From NCBI GenBank assembly GCA_025360045.1, contig JANYCY010000022.1, positions 50,561 through 114,560 of the forward strand: a stretch of 64,000 nucleotides of DNA, given 5' to 3'. A program made the translations under genes and the position numbers. Below are positions 7,739 through 14,768 of the stretch, one piece after another (position 1 is the stretch's first letter; each line of letters opens with the position of its first letter). The notes under the pieces are model-generated. The model did no database searches, had not been told where the DNA came from, and saw only the letters and a program-made list of their open reading frames with translations. The stretch is from Janthinobacterium sp. GTDB lineage: Bacteria > Pseudomonadota > Gammaproteobacteria > Burkholderiales > Chitinibacteraceae.

Positions 7739-9604
7739 ATGCTAAAGGCATTTATTTTTTATGTGCTTTTCTTTATTCCCTGCGCATGGGCAGGTGAAGC
7801 GTCTTCGGCTTTTCTGGTGCAATCTCAGAGTAGTGGCGCATATATCAACTCTAATATCGATTATTTTGTTGATGTATCAGAAAAGATGACCCTCGATGAG
7901 GTGCGCAGCCAAGCTGATTTTATTTCAGCAGGAGGGCGCAATGTATTGGCGCAAATTCACCATCCGATCTGGTTTCGTTTAAAACTAGAGCGAAGTGTTG
8001 ATGCGCCTCTGCGCTGGTGGCTGGATTATCAAATTTTTAGCCCTAGAGAGCTGGCTTTTTATTCTCCAGATCAAAATGGAAAATATATTGAGCAAGTATC
8101 AAAGAAATATGAGCCATTCTCTGCTCATCCCCTATCTGGAAGGCCATTCTTCTATCCAATTATATTTAATGATCAACAACCGATGGTGATTTATTGGCGT
8201 TCTGTATCGCATAGCGCTTTTATTTTCCCTGTTAGAGTTTGGCAACAAGAAAAATGGATAGATGCAACCTTAAGCGAATATCTATTTTATGGCCTATTGC
8301 TGGGTATTATGCTTGGCTTGTCTGTATATAATTTATTTATCTATTTAAGATTAAGAGATAATATGTTTTTGCTGTATTTCTTTGCCATTGTTAGTTATAT
8401 GTTTTATTCGATTAATATCAATGGGCTAGATCTGAATATATTATGGACCAGTGGGTTTTATCGCTTTAAAGGTTTGTCTTCGTGTATTTCTGCTACAACT
8501 GGTATTTTTTCTGTGCTGTTTGCTATTTCTTTGCTGGGCGATTTAAAAAGAAGAAGATGGTTTAATTACACCTTATATGCCATTGTAGCCATCTACTCCT
8601 CTGTATTTATCCTTGTTCTAATTGGAGAGTATTCTTGGGCGGAATTACTAACCCAATGGGCAGGGGGCGTATGGTTGCCGCTGGTATTAGGAATGTCAGC
8701 TTATCTAAGCTATTTAGGATCTGTATGGGCTAGATGCTATTTGCTAGGGGAGGGGCCAACTTTAATTGGCAGTACTCTCTTGGTTTTGCTTACGCAGGGA
8801 GCGATTGAGGCAAATCGTTTTAATACTACATTTTATTTTGTGGCGGGAGCATGGAGCGCGATTTTATTCTCACAAGCATTGGCTGAGAAAGTAAATAGCC
8901 TTAAAAAGGCAACGACCGCAGCGCTTAATATGGCAGTGGTAAAAAAAAATGCACGCCTACAAGAGGCCGAGCAATATCGAATGACGTTAGAAGAAAAAGT
9001 AAAACAAAGAACCAAGGAGTTATCGCTAGAAATACAAATGCACCAGCAAACCTTAGAGCAATTACGTAATAGCCAAAGCAAATTAGAAGAAATGGCCTAT
9101 AGCGATGCTTTGACAGGCCTGCCGAATCGACGCATGTTTCAAGATAGATTATCGCAGGCATTTACCCGTGCTCAGCGACAAGGAGGAGAGTTTGCACTGG
9201 CATTGATGGATTTAGATTATTTTAAGCGAATTAACGACAGCATGGGGCATGCGGCGGGAGACCAGTTGTTACAAATCGTCGCTCAACGTTTGAATGATAC
9301 ATTACGCCATTGTGATACCGTAGCTCGCCTTGGTGGAGATGAGTTTGCCATGATTCTGACGGCACCTATCAGCCGGGAAGATGCAGTCAGTCTGTGTCAG
9401 CGCCTTTTAGCTAGTTTTGATGAGCCTATTTTCATCGAAAACCAGCAGTTAAAAACAGGAATGAGTATCGGTTTGGCTTGGTTCCCTGTAGATGGCCAAG
9501 ATATTGATGAGCTGATTGGTGCTGCCGATGTGGCGCTCTATCAGGCGAAGGCGGCAGGGCGGCATAGGCTCAGTTGTGTGGGTTATGTGGCTGGTCCAAA
9601 TTAG
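7739..9604 (+). CDS. Membrane diguanylate cyclase (7TMR-DISM sensor plus GGDEF)
   Basis: 621-aa signalling protein. In order: signal peptide (residues 1-18, ending AWA); a periplasmic 7TMR-DISM-type domain (about 25-175, with IWFRLKL and PLSGRPFFYP); seven membrane helices (about 180-385); a coiled-coil linker (about 395-455, rich in E/K/Q); and a GGDEF domain. The active site GGDEF is intact at 532-536. RHCD nine residues before it is a good inhibitory I-site (RxxD), so the enzyme should make c-di-GMP and be product-inhibited. It probably reads an extracellular ligand or carbohydrate. Start codon context is unusual (see leader ORF). Confidence 0.92.
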   Translation: MLKAFIFYVLFFIPCAWAGEASSAFLVQSQSSGAYINSNIDYFVDVSEKMTLDEVRSQADFISAGGRNVLAQIHHPIWFRLKLERSVDAPLRWWLDYQIFSPRELAFYSPDQNGKYIEQVSKKYEPFSAHPLSGRPFFYPIIFNDQQPMVIYWRSVSHSAFIFPVRVWQQEKWIDATLSEYLFYGLLLGIMLGLSVYNLFIYLRLRDNMFLLYFFAIVSYMFYSININGLDLNILWTSGFYRFKGLSSCISATTGIFSVLFAISLLGDLKRRRWFNYTLYAIVAIYSSVFILVLIGEYSWAELLTQWAGGVWLPLVLGMSAYLSYLGSVWARCYLLGEGPTLIGSTLLVLLTQGAIEANRFNTTFYFVAGAWSAILFSQALAEKVNSLKKATTAALNMAVVKKNARLQEAEQYRMTLEEKVKQRTKELSLEIQMHQQTLEQLRNSQSKLEEMAYSDALTGLPNRRMFQDRLSQAFTRAQRQGGEFALALMDLDYFKRINDSMGHAAGDQLLQIVAQRLNDTLRHCDTVARLGGDEFAMILTAPISREDAVSLCQRLLASFDEPIFIENQQLKTGMSIGLAWFPVDGQDIDELIGAADVALYQAKAAGRHRLSCVGYVAGPN

Positions 9605-9663
9605 ATTCCTAATGAGGATTTGTAGAAGATGGTGTATTGCGCTTTTGCAGCATAAGGAAGGGT

Positions 9664-10173
9664 ATGCGTTCTACGTTTTCAATTTTTTTGCTATGGTTAT
9701 TGGTTGCAGGTGGCATTTATTGGGGATTTAATATTTTAATTGCTTATCAATATAATCCCAATGCAGCGAGTTCTTTGAGTGCAGAGCAGGGGCAGCAATT
9801 AATTTTAAAGCGCTCTAAAGATGGGCATTTTCGCTTGAATGGCTTAATCAATGGCGAGCCGGTGCTGCTGTTGATTGATACGGGTGCAACGGCGATGACT
9901 TTGGGAGCACCACTGGCAGAGCGTTTGCAACTGAAGGTGGGGGCGACTTTTGTCTCGCAAACAGCGAATGGCGCGGCGGAAGGCTATCAATCGAAGCTGG
10001 CATCGTTTTCTTTTGGCCCTTTCAACTTCAAGAACGTGACCGTGGGCGTTGTGCCGCAGCTCGGTGATGAAATTTTGTTGGGTATGAATGTCCTGAAGCG
10101 CTTTGATGTCACGCTGAAGGGCGATGAAATGATTTTGAACTTAGCTAAGCCCAATCCGCCGCCATCGCTCTAA
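9664..10173 (+). CDS. Retropepsin-like aspartic protease, membrane-anchored (clan AA, TIGR02281 type)
   Basis: 169-aa protein. The start ATG 9664 follows AGGAAGGG; an in-frame upstream ATG at 9637 lacks a ribosome site. An N-terminal membrane anchor (about 3-26) is followed by a single retropepsin fold: the catalytic DTGAT is at residues 72-76 after a hydrophobic LLLI strand, with TANGAAEGYQ flap-like and LLGMNVLKRF near the C terminus, as in the bacterial TIGR02281 family. With one DTG it should work as a dimer. It lies 59 bp after the cyclase gene. Its 3' end overlaps the convergent LysR gene by 29 bp. Confidence 0.85.
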   Translation: MRSTFSIFLLWLLVAGGIYWGFNILIAYQYNPNAASSLSAEQGQQLILKRSKDGHFRLNGLINGEPVLLLIDTGATAMTLGAPLAERLQLKVGATFVSQTANGAAEGYQSKLASFSFGPFNFKNVTVGVVPQLGDEILLGMNVLKRFDVTLKGDEMILNLAKPNPPPSL

Positions 10174-11032
10174 CGGTGTCAATCACCTGCTGCTTACTCA
10201 CATCCGCACGCTTGCCGCTACGCCAAGCCATCATCACTTCCCATTCCCAAAGCGGCAAATCGCTGATGGCAAGCTTAATCAGCCGCCCTTCGCGCAAATC
10301 CCGCTTTACGGCCACTTCTGGCATAAAAGTTAAAAAACCGTGTTCCATCGCCATTTCCCGCGCTGCACTGGCGGGTTGAATGGCGTGAATCGGCCCGCTG
10401 GCGCTACGTAAGCTGCGCAGCTGATTAATCAGCTGATCACAGCCATCGCCCCAAAACTGCGGTGCCAGCTGCTCGTTGGCAATATCGGCCAGCGTCAGCG
10501 CACCGGATTTGGCGAGCGGGTGGCGTTTATGCACCACGGCAATAATGGGTGATCGCCAGATGCGCTCCATTTGAATACCTGCTACGGCGGGGCATTTAAG
10601 GATAAAGCCGAACTGCGCTTTGGCGCTAAGCAGGTTTTCCATAATGGTTTGCGAGTGATCGGTGCTGCAGCGGATTTCCATCGGCGCTTTGGCAAGGGCC
10701 ACCAGAATGGGGCCAAATACCACGGAAGCTAAAGAAGGCATACAGGCCAGCGTCATTCTGGGCAGGGCGGGAGCGCCTTGAATCGCCGTTCTGCCCGCTT
10801 CTAGCGTGGCGAGTGCTTCTTGTGCGGCGGGCAAAAAAGACAGGCAGGCTGCCGTTGGAATCGCACCTCGGCGGTGGCGTTGAAATAATTGCGCGCCAAG
10901 ATCGACCTCCAGTAAACCAACCCGCTGGCTGACCTGTGGCTGCGACCAGCCGCGTCTTGCCGCCGCCTGACTAAAGCTGCCACAAGCCACAATATCGATC
11001 AGCAATTGCAAATCATCAATATTCAGAGCCAT
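10145..11032 (-). CDS. LysR family transcriptional regulator
   Basis: 295-aa LysR-type regulator. An N-terminal winged helix-turn-helix occupies about residues 1-60 (DLQLLIDIVACGSFSQAAARRG, then SQPQVSQRVGLLE), followed by the usual linker helix and a two-lobed effector-binding domain (about 90-290). It is divergent from the mdtH-like transporter gene with a 93-bp gap, the standard LysR arrangement, so it may control that gene or itself. The effector is unknown. Confidence 0.9.
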   Translation of the reverse strand: MALNIDDLQLLIDIVACGSFSQAAARRGWSQPQVSQRVGLLEVDLGAQLFQRHRRGAIPTAACLSFLPAAQEALATLEAGRTAIQGAPALPRMTLACMPSLASVVFGPILVALAKAPMEIRCSTDHSQTIMENLLSAKAQFGFILKCPAVAGIQMERIWRSPIIAVVHKRHPLAKSGALTLADIANEQLAPQFWGDGCDQLINQLRSLRSASGPIHAIQPASAAREMAMEHGFLTFMPEVAVKRDLREGRLIKLAISDLPLWEWEVMMAWRSGKRADVSKQQVIDTVRAMAADWA

Positions 11033-11071
11033 AAGTAAAATCCATATTAAATATTAGCAGTTCACGGCTTC

Positions 11072-11077
11072 TATAAT
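11072..11077 (+). promoter_or_regulatory. Candidate -10 box (TATAAT) in the lysR-mdtH gap
   Basis: A perfect TATAAT lies 49 bp before the transporter start, within the divergent intergenic region. No convincing -35 box sits 17 bp upstream, which would fit an activator-dependent promoter. Weak support. Confidence 0.35.
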
Positions 11078-11125
11078 AACTGGCCTCAGCCGAGAATATG
11101 CATTAATCATGAGAGGAGATGCAAA

Positions 11126-12340
11126 ATGGCTGGGGCAGAGCGGGCAAGGCGGCTGGGGCGACGTTTTATTATGCTGGACAATATGCTGGGTGTTTGTGGG
11201 TTTTTTCTGGTTTTTCCCTTGATTAGCCTGCACTTTGTCGACCAACTTGGCTGGGCCGCAGCGGCGGTGGGCTTGGCTTTGGGGATTAGGCAATTGTCGC
11301 AGCAGGGCTTGGGCCTGCTTGGTGGTTCTTTAGCGGATCGCTTTGGGGCCAAGCCTTTGATTGTGTATGGCATGTTGCTACGTGCTGCAGGTTTGGCTGC
11401 AATGGCCGTTGCGGCACATCCTAGTACCTTGATTTTTTCCTGTGTCTTATCTGGGCTAGGCGGGACTTTATTTGATCCACCAAGGAGCGCGCTGATTATC
11501 AAATTAACCCGCCCGCATGAGCGCAACCGTTTTTATTCCTTACTCATGATGCAGGAAAGTGCTGGGGCCATGCTTGGGGCTTTGTTGGGATCGTGGTTGC
11601 TGGCGTTTGATTTTTTCTGGGTAGGCATGGGTGGTGCGGCTGTTTTTGTGTTGGTGGCGCTGTTGAATGCGGTGTTTTTGCCTGCTTATCGGGTAGCGAC
11701 TAAAAGAACGGCGGCAGTGACCGCGATTCGCGTGGTTTTGGCCGATAAACCTTTTCTCTTTTTTGTGTTTACCTTAAGCGGCTATTACGTGCTCTGTGTG
11801 CAAATTATGCTGCTTTTGCCGGTGGTGATTAAGCAGCTGGCAGGCACTGCGCAAGCGGTAGGCTGGATGTATAGCCTTGATGCTGTGCTTGCACTTTGCT
11901 TACTCTATCCTTTGGCTCGACTGGGGGAGCGCTACTTTAGTTTACAAGTGCGGGTATTGGCAGGTATTACCTTGATGACACTGAGTATGGCTGCAATGAG
12001 CTTGGTCACTGGGGTGGTAGGGGCTTTTGTGGTACTGGCATTTTTTTACCTTGGCACCTTAATTACTGAGCCTGCTAGAGAGTCATTATTGGCAAGCTTT
12101 GCTCAATCAGAAGCGCGTGCCAGTTATATGGGCATGGGACGTATGGGTTTGGCCGTAGGCGGGCTGTTTGGCTATACCGGAGGTGGTTTTTTGCTGGATC
12201 ACGCCCGCAGCTTAAATATGCCAAGTTTGCCTTGGCTGGTGCTAACCCTGATCGGAAGCGCAACGCTTTTAGGCTTATTTAAGCAATTTTTTCCTTCCCA
12301 TAAAATCCTTTTGCACTGGCTAAAAGCCCAGTCGGCCTAA
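11126..12340 (+). CDS. mdtH: MdtH-like MFS multidrug efflux transporter
   Basis: 404-aa major facilitator protein with about 12 membrane segments. It matches MdtH: an early LDNMLGVCGFFLVFPLIS segment, FVDQLGWAAAAVGLALG, motif A GGSLADRFGAKP, and LSGLGGTLFDPPRSALIIKL followed by MMQESAGAMLGALLGSWLL. ATG 11126 has a good ribosome site (GAGAGGAGAT). MdtH in E. coli gives mild resistance to quinolones; the substrate here is inferred. It is divergent from a LysR gene. Confidence 0.85.
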   Translation: MAGAERARRLGRRFIMLDNMLGVCGFFLVFPLISLHFVDQLGWAAAAVGLALGIRQLSQQGLGLLGGSLADRFGAKPLIVYGMLLRAAGLAAMAVAAHPSTLIFSCVLSGLGGTLFDPPRSALIIKLTRPHERNRFYSLLMMQESAGAMLGALLGSWLLAFDFFWVGMGGAAVFVLVALLNAVFLPAYRVATKRTAAVTAIRVVLADKPFLFFVFTLSGYYVLCVQIMLLLPVVIKQLAGTAQAVGWMYSLDAVLALCLLYPLARLGERYFSLQVRVLAGITLMTLSMAAMSLVTGVVGAFVVLAFFYLGTLITEPARESLLASFAQSEARASYMGMGRMGLAVGGLFGYTGGGFLLDHARSLNMPSLPWLVLTLIGSATLLGLFKQFFPSHKILLHWLKAQSA

Positions 12341-12408
12341 TTTTAGCGGTATGTTTCAGTAGGATTGGATCGCTTGAAACTGCCGCTTATCTCCTTTCTA
12401 TGTAAATA

Positions 12409-12753
12409 ATGCACATTCTTGGTGTTGGGTTGTATTTGGCCTTGCCTGCAGCAGGCACAGAGAGCTGCACCTTGAAAGGCGCAATGAACTTAAAAGACTT
12501 TTTGCGCCATGCCTTCCTGACCAGCATTTTTGATGCGATGGCTAAGAATGGAATTCTGCAAATCGTCGTATTCTCTATTTTCTTTTGCGTAGCGGGCGCA
12601 GCTTTGGGCGAGCGTGCCACGCCTTTGATTGACGTCATTGACGTGGGTTGCCCATGTCATGCTTAAAATCACCACCTACATCATGAATTTTGCACCCGTG
12701 GCCGTTTTTATTGGAGGCAGAGCATTTTTGATGATCAAGCGGCTCTCGTTAAG
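12409..12753 (+). pseudogene. Remnant of a DctA/GltP-type dicarboxylate/amino acid:cation symporter gene
   Basis: An 85-codon ORF contains sequence typical of the middle of DAACS symporters (GAMNLKDFLRHAF, TSIFDAMAKNGILQIVVFSIFF, AALGERATPLID). After about 12640 the homology continues in another frame (VAHVMLKITTYIMNFAPVAVF), so there is a frameshift, and both the N-terminal half and the C-terminal transport core are missing. It is thus a decayed internal fragment of a gene that would normally encode about 420 residues. Confidence 0.7.
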
Positions 12754-12768
12754 CTTCGATAGTTAGTA

Positions 12769-13347
12769 TTATTTTTTCAGTGCTTTGCCATTGGGCCAGT
12801 TGGCAAATTTCCAGTCTTGATAGGTGTTTTGATTGGCGAAGCTGGCAAAGTCGCTGGGGAAGCGTTGTTGCTTGAGTGGCTTACCCTTGGCTTGGCTATA
12901 CACACCCATAAAGCCGCCACCGGGGGCGGAGATATAGGCCCAGTCGTCCCCTGTCATCGGGTCTTTATAGGCTTTGCGGATAAAGCGCCTTGGTGTAGGG
13001 CTGCGCGGATCGAGTACCAGTTCTTCCAGTGTTTTGGGGTATTGCACGCCCTGCATCATATTTTGCTCGCTATAGAGCTTGATGCCACGGCGGATTTCAG
13101 CACCAACCCGCAGTAGCTCTTCTTCTTTGGCCCGCTGGGCGCGGTTTTGCCATGCTTCGCCAACTTGGGCGAGGTAAATGCCCATGATTAATACGGCCAT
13201 GAGTGCCCATGCGTAAGCGAAACCCGACTGTTTGTTGGCTAGAGTTGGGCTTGTCCGCGTTTTTGTTTGCTGCTGCATGATCGAACTAAACCCTTTTCCG
13301 TAAGCACGGCCGAGTGGCTTACCAGCTGTTATAGGCCGAGCCATCAT
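12769..13347 (-). CDS. Minor pseudopilin lacking Glu5, last gene of the secretion cluster
   Basis: 192 aa from ATG 13347, or 169 aa from ATG 13278 (residue 24); the first has an AAGGA ribosome site inside the preceding gene, the second a more usual leader length. A prepilin-like site SGF is followed by a hydrophobic helix (AYAWALMAVLIMGIYL), but position +5 is Trp rather than Glu. The QRAKEEELLRVGAEIRRGI helix after it is typical of a betaproteobacterial family of minor pseudopilins that lack Glu5. It overlaps the upstream pseudopilin gene by 29 bp, so the two are co-expressed. Confidence 0.75.
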   Translation of the reverse strand: MMARPITAGKPLGRAYGKGFSSIMQQQTKTRTSPTLANKQSGFAYAWALMAVLIMGIYLAQVGEAWQNRAQRAKEEELLRVGAEIRRGIKLYSEQNMMQGVQYPKTLEELVLDPRSPTPRRFIRKAYKDPMTGDDWAYISAPGGGFMGVYSQAKGKPLKQQRFPSDFASFANQNTYQDWKFANWPNGKALKK

Positions 13348-13717
13348 TGCCGTTTCCTTCTGCGCCGCTTTTTACATCGTATACGCCGCTGGCGTTTTCA
13401 GATTTGACGATTTGCCAGCCATCATTTTTGCCTATGATCGGGTCCATGGGCATTTCACGCAGGTATTTGCTGCTGACTAGCTCGTCGATGGTGGCGGGGT
13501 AATGGCCGGTATCGGCATAAAATTTATCAATGGCGTCACGCATGGCGACGAGGTTGTGCTTGAGCACCGTTTCATTGGCGCGCTCGGTTTGATGAAAATA
13601 GCGGGGCACAACAAGGGTGAGCAGGCTGGCCATAATGGCGAGCACGACCAGTAGCTCGATTAGGGTGAAGCCTTTGTGGTTTGTGTGGCCTTTATTGGCA
13701 GACGACGCATGCGCCAT
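13319..13717 (-). CDS. GspG-like pseudopilin
   Basis: 132-aa type II secretion pseudopilin. A basic leader ends at HKG, then the prepilin peptidase site G/FTLIELLVVLAIMASLLTLV with Glu at +5. A GspG-like fold follows, with YADTGHYPATIDELV and MPMDPIIGKNDGW. It should be cleaved and N-methylated by a prepilin peptidase, which is not encoded in the window. It lies downstream of another pseudopilin gene but is separated from it by about 550 bp of repeats. Confidence 0.88.
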   Translation of the reverse strand: MAHASSANKGHTNHKGFTLIELLVVLAIMASLLTLVVPRYFHQTERANETVLKHNLVAMRDAIDKFYADTGHYPATIDELVSSKYLREMPMDPIIGKNDGWQIVKSENASGVYDVKSGAEGNGNDGSAYNSW

Positions 13718-13759
13718 GGTGATCCTATTGATGATGTGGTTTTACTTATTACGCGGTAG

Positions 13760-13878
13760 CTAAATTCAAAAAGATCAAAATTCATCGTAGGGTGGGTTAG
13801 GCCGCTCTTGATGCTTATTAGTGCGCAGATATATTTCGGCCGTAACCCACCATGACACTAAATTCAAAAAGATCAAAA
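13760..13878. repeat. Palindromic element flanked by 21-bp perfect direct repeats
   Basis: CTAAATTCAAAAAGATCAAA(A) occurs at 13760-13780 and again, identically, at 13858-13878. Between them lies a hairpin element starting CGTAGGGTGGGTTAGGCC (13785) and closing with GGCCGTAACCCACC. It matches the first half of the 148-bp element at 45240-45387, including much of the non-palindromic interior, so it is a dispersed REP/BIME-like unit. It sits between two pseudopilin genes of one operon. Confidence 0.7.
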
Positions 13879-13889
13879 GATTATTTTAG

Positions 13890-14110
13890 TGCCTTCGGCA
13901 CCTTGATTTAGGAGCGGTAGCCACCGCGGGGGCCTTACTTTCTTGAGCGGCCAAGAAAGTAAGCAAAGAAGGCCGCCCCACGAAACACGAAGGCCCCTGC
14001 GCTGCGGACAATCGAGGCGGCGGCAGGCGGGATTGGCTCGTTCCTCGCTCCCTGGCCGAAACCCCGCCCCGCTTGTTCCTCGCTCCGGCGTGTTTCAAGG
14101 GGACTTTAAA
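13890..14110. repeat. GC-rich intergenic repeat block with a strong hairpin
   Basis: This stretch has no credible gene. It holds an 11-bp perfect stem TTACTTTCTTG / CAAGAAAGTAA (13935-13962, loop AGCGGC) and an AGTGCCTTCGGCACC module (from about 13885). The latter has a related copy near 45160-45200 (AGTGCCTGCGGCAC), again next to a GTAGGGTGGGTT element. Short ORFs here look spurious. Confidence 0.5.
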
Positions 14111-14198
14111 AAGCCCCATGCCACAAGTTGCGATAAACGACAGATAGCTGGGTTTGAAAATATTTAAAACATATTAAAAGACCTTAATTCACCCTCAG

Positions 14199-14256
14199 TT
14201 TTTCTCCGTGAAACTCCGTGTTCTCCGTGCCCTCCGTGGTTCAGGACTTGGGTTTC
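14199..14256 (-). repeat. CTCYGTG element, copy 1, abutting a gene 3' end
   Basis: Four CTCCGTG units start at 14204, 14214, 14223 and 14232 (spacing 10, 9, 9), followed by GTTCAGGACTTGGGTTT. Copies 2 and 3 are at 41836-41895 and 45440-45498 with identical spacing. This copy ends 13 bp from the stop codon of the - strand pseudopilin gene, so it lies in that gene's 3' untranslated region. Function unknown. Confidence 0.75.
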
Positions 14257-14269
14257 CACCGCTCACTAT

Positions 14270-14767
14270 CTACCACTTCTTATAAGCCGTGCCATTCATT
14301 CCCACCCCGCTACTCAGTGAATACACATCAAACACGTCGCGGCCTTCTTGGGGGGAGTCGGGGGGGCTGGTGTAGCTGCGTAGGCCCCAGGTTTTTTCAT
14401 CTGAGCTACTTGGGCAATCGCAGAAAGGGTCTCTGGGTAGGCGGCGTAGAAAGTAGATCATTTTTCCATTGGGGTCTTTGGCGTCTTTTATCCCTTCTGT
14501 TAAGACGTTTAGGTTGGGAGGATAGCCGGTTTCTTCTACGGATTTTTTGATCTGCCCCTCGTCTGCGGCTTGTTTGTAAGCATCTATGCCGGCACGAATT
14601 TGCCATAGCGCATGGCGCAGGGCTTCTTCGCGCTGGCGGGTGGCGGCAATTTGGGTGAGTGGCATGGCCACGGTGGCTAATACCGCCAAGATGGTGAGCG
14701 TTACCATCAGCTCGATCAGGGTAAAGCCGTGAGCGAGCCGATGTTTCAATGGCTTACGGGCCAACAT
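14270..14767 (-). CDS. GspG/GspH-like pseudopilin
   Basis: 165-aa pseudopilin from ATG 14767, which lies one base after the secretin stop; longer in-frame starts fall inside the secretin gene. A 14-residue leader MLARKPLKHRLAHG precedes FTLIELMVTLTILAVLATVA (Glu at +5). The soluble part has LRHALWQIRAGIDAYKQ, RRLPRDPFCDC, and an end rich in Gly/Ser (DVFDVYSLSSGVGMNGTAYK) typical of a betaproteobacterial pseudopilin family found with this secretin type. A C-x-C pair at the DPFCDC site is unusual for a pseudopilin. Confidence 0.85.
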   Translation of the reverse strand: MLARKPLKHRLAHGFTLIELMVTLTILAVLATVAMPLTQIAATRQREEALRHALWQIRAGIDAYKQAADEGQIKKSVEETGYPPNLNVLTEGIKDAKDPNGKMIYFLRRLPRDPFCDCPSSSDEKTWGLRSYTSPPDSPQEGRDVFDVYSLSSGVGMNGTAYKKW

Positions 14768-14768
14768 A

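Noticed and set aside
12769..13347. Pseudopilin judged defective because Glu5 is missing
   Set aside because: Minor pseudopilins without Glu5 are normal, and the following QRAKEEELL helix is typical of a known group; treated as functional.
13943..14167. Short ORFs in the GC-rich repeat block
   Set aside because: They translate palindromic repeat DNA, overlap on both strands and lack ribosome sites.
14199..14256. Regular CTCCGTG repeats considered as a CRISPR-like array
   Set aside because: Units are 7 bp with 2-3 bp gaps, only four per locus; there are no spacers and no cas genes.
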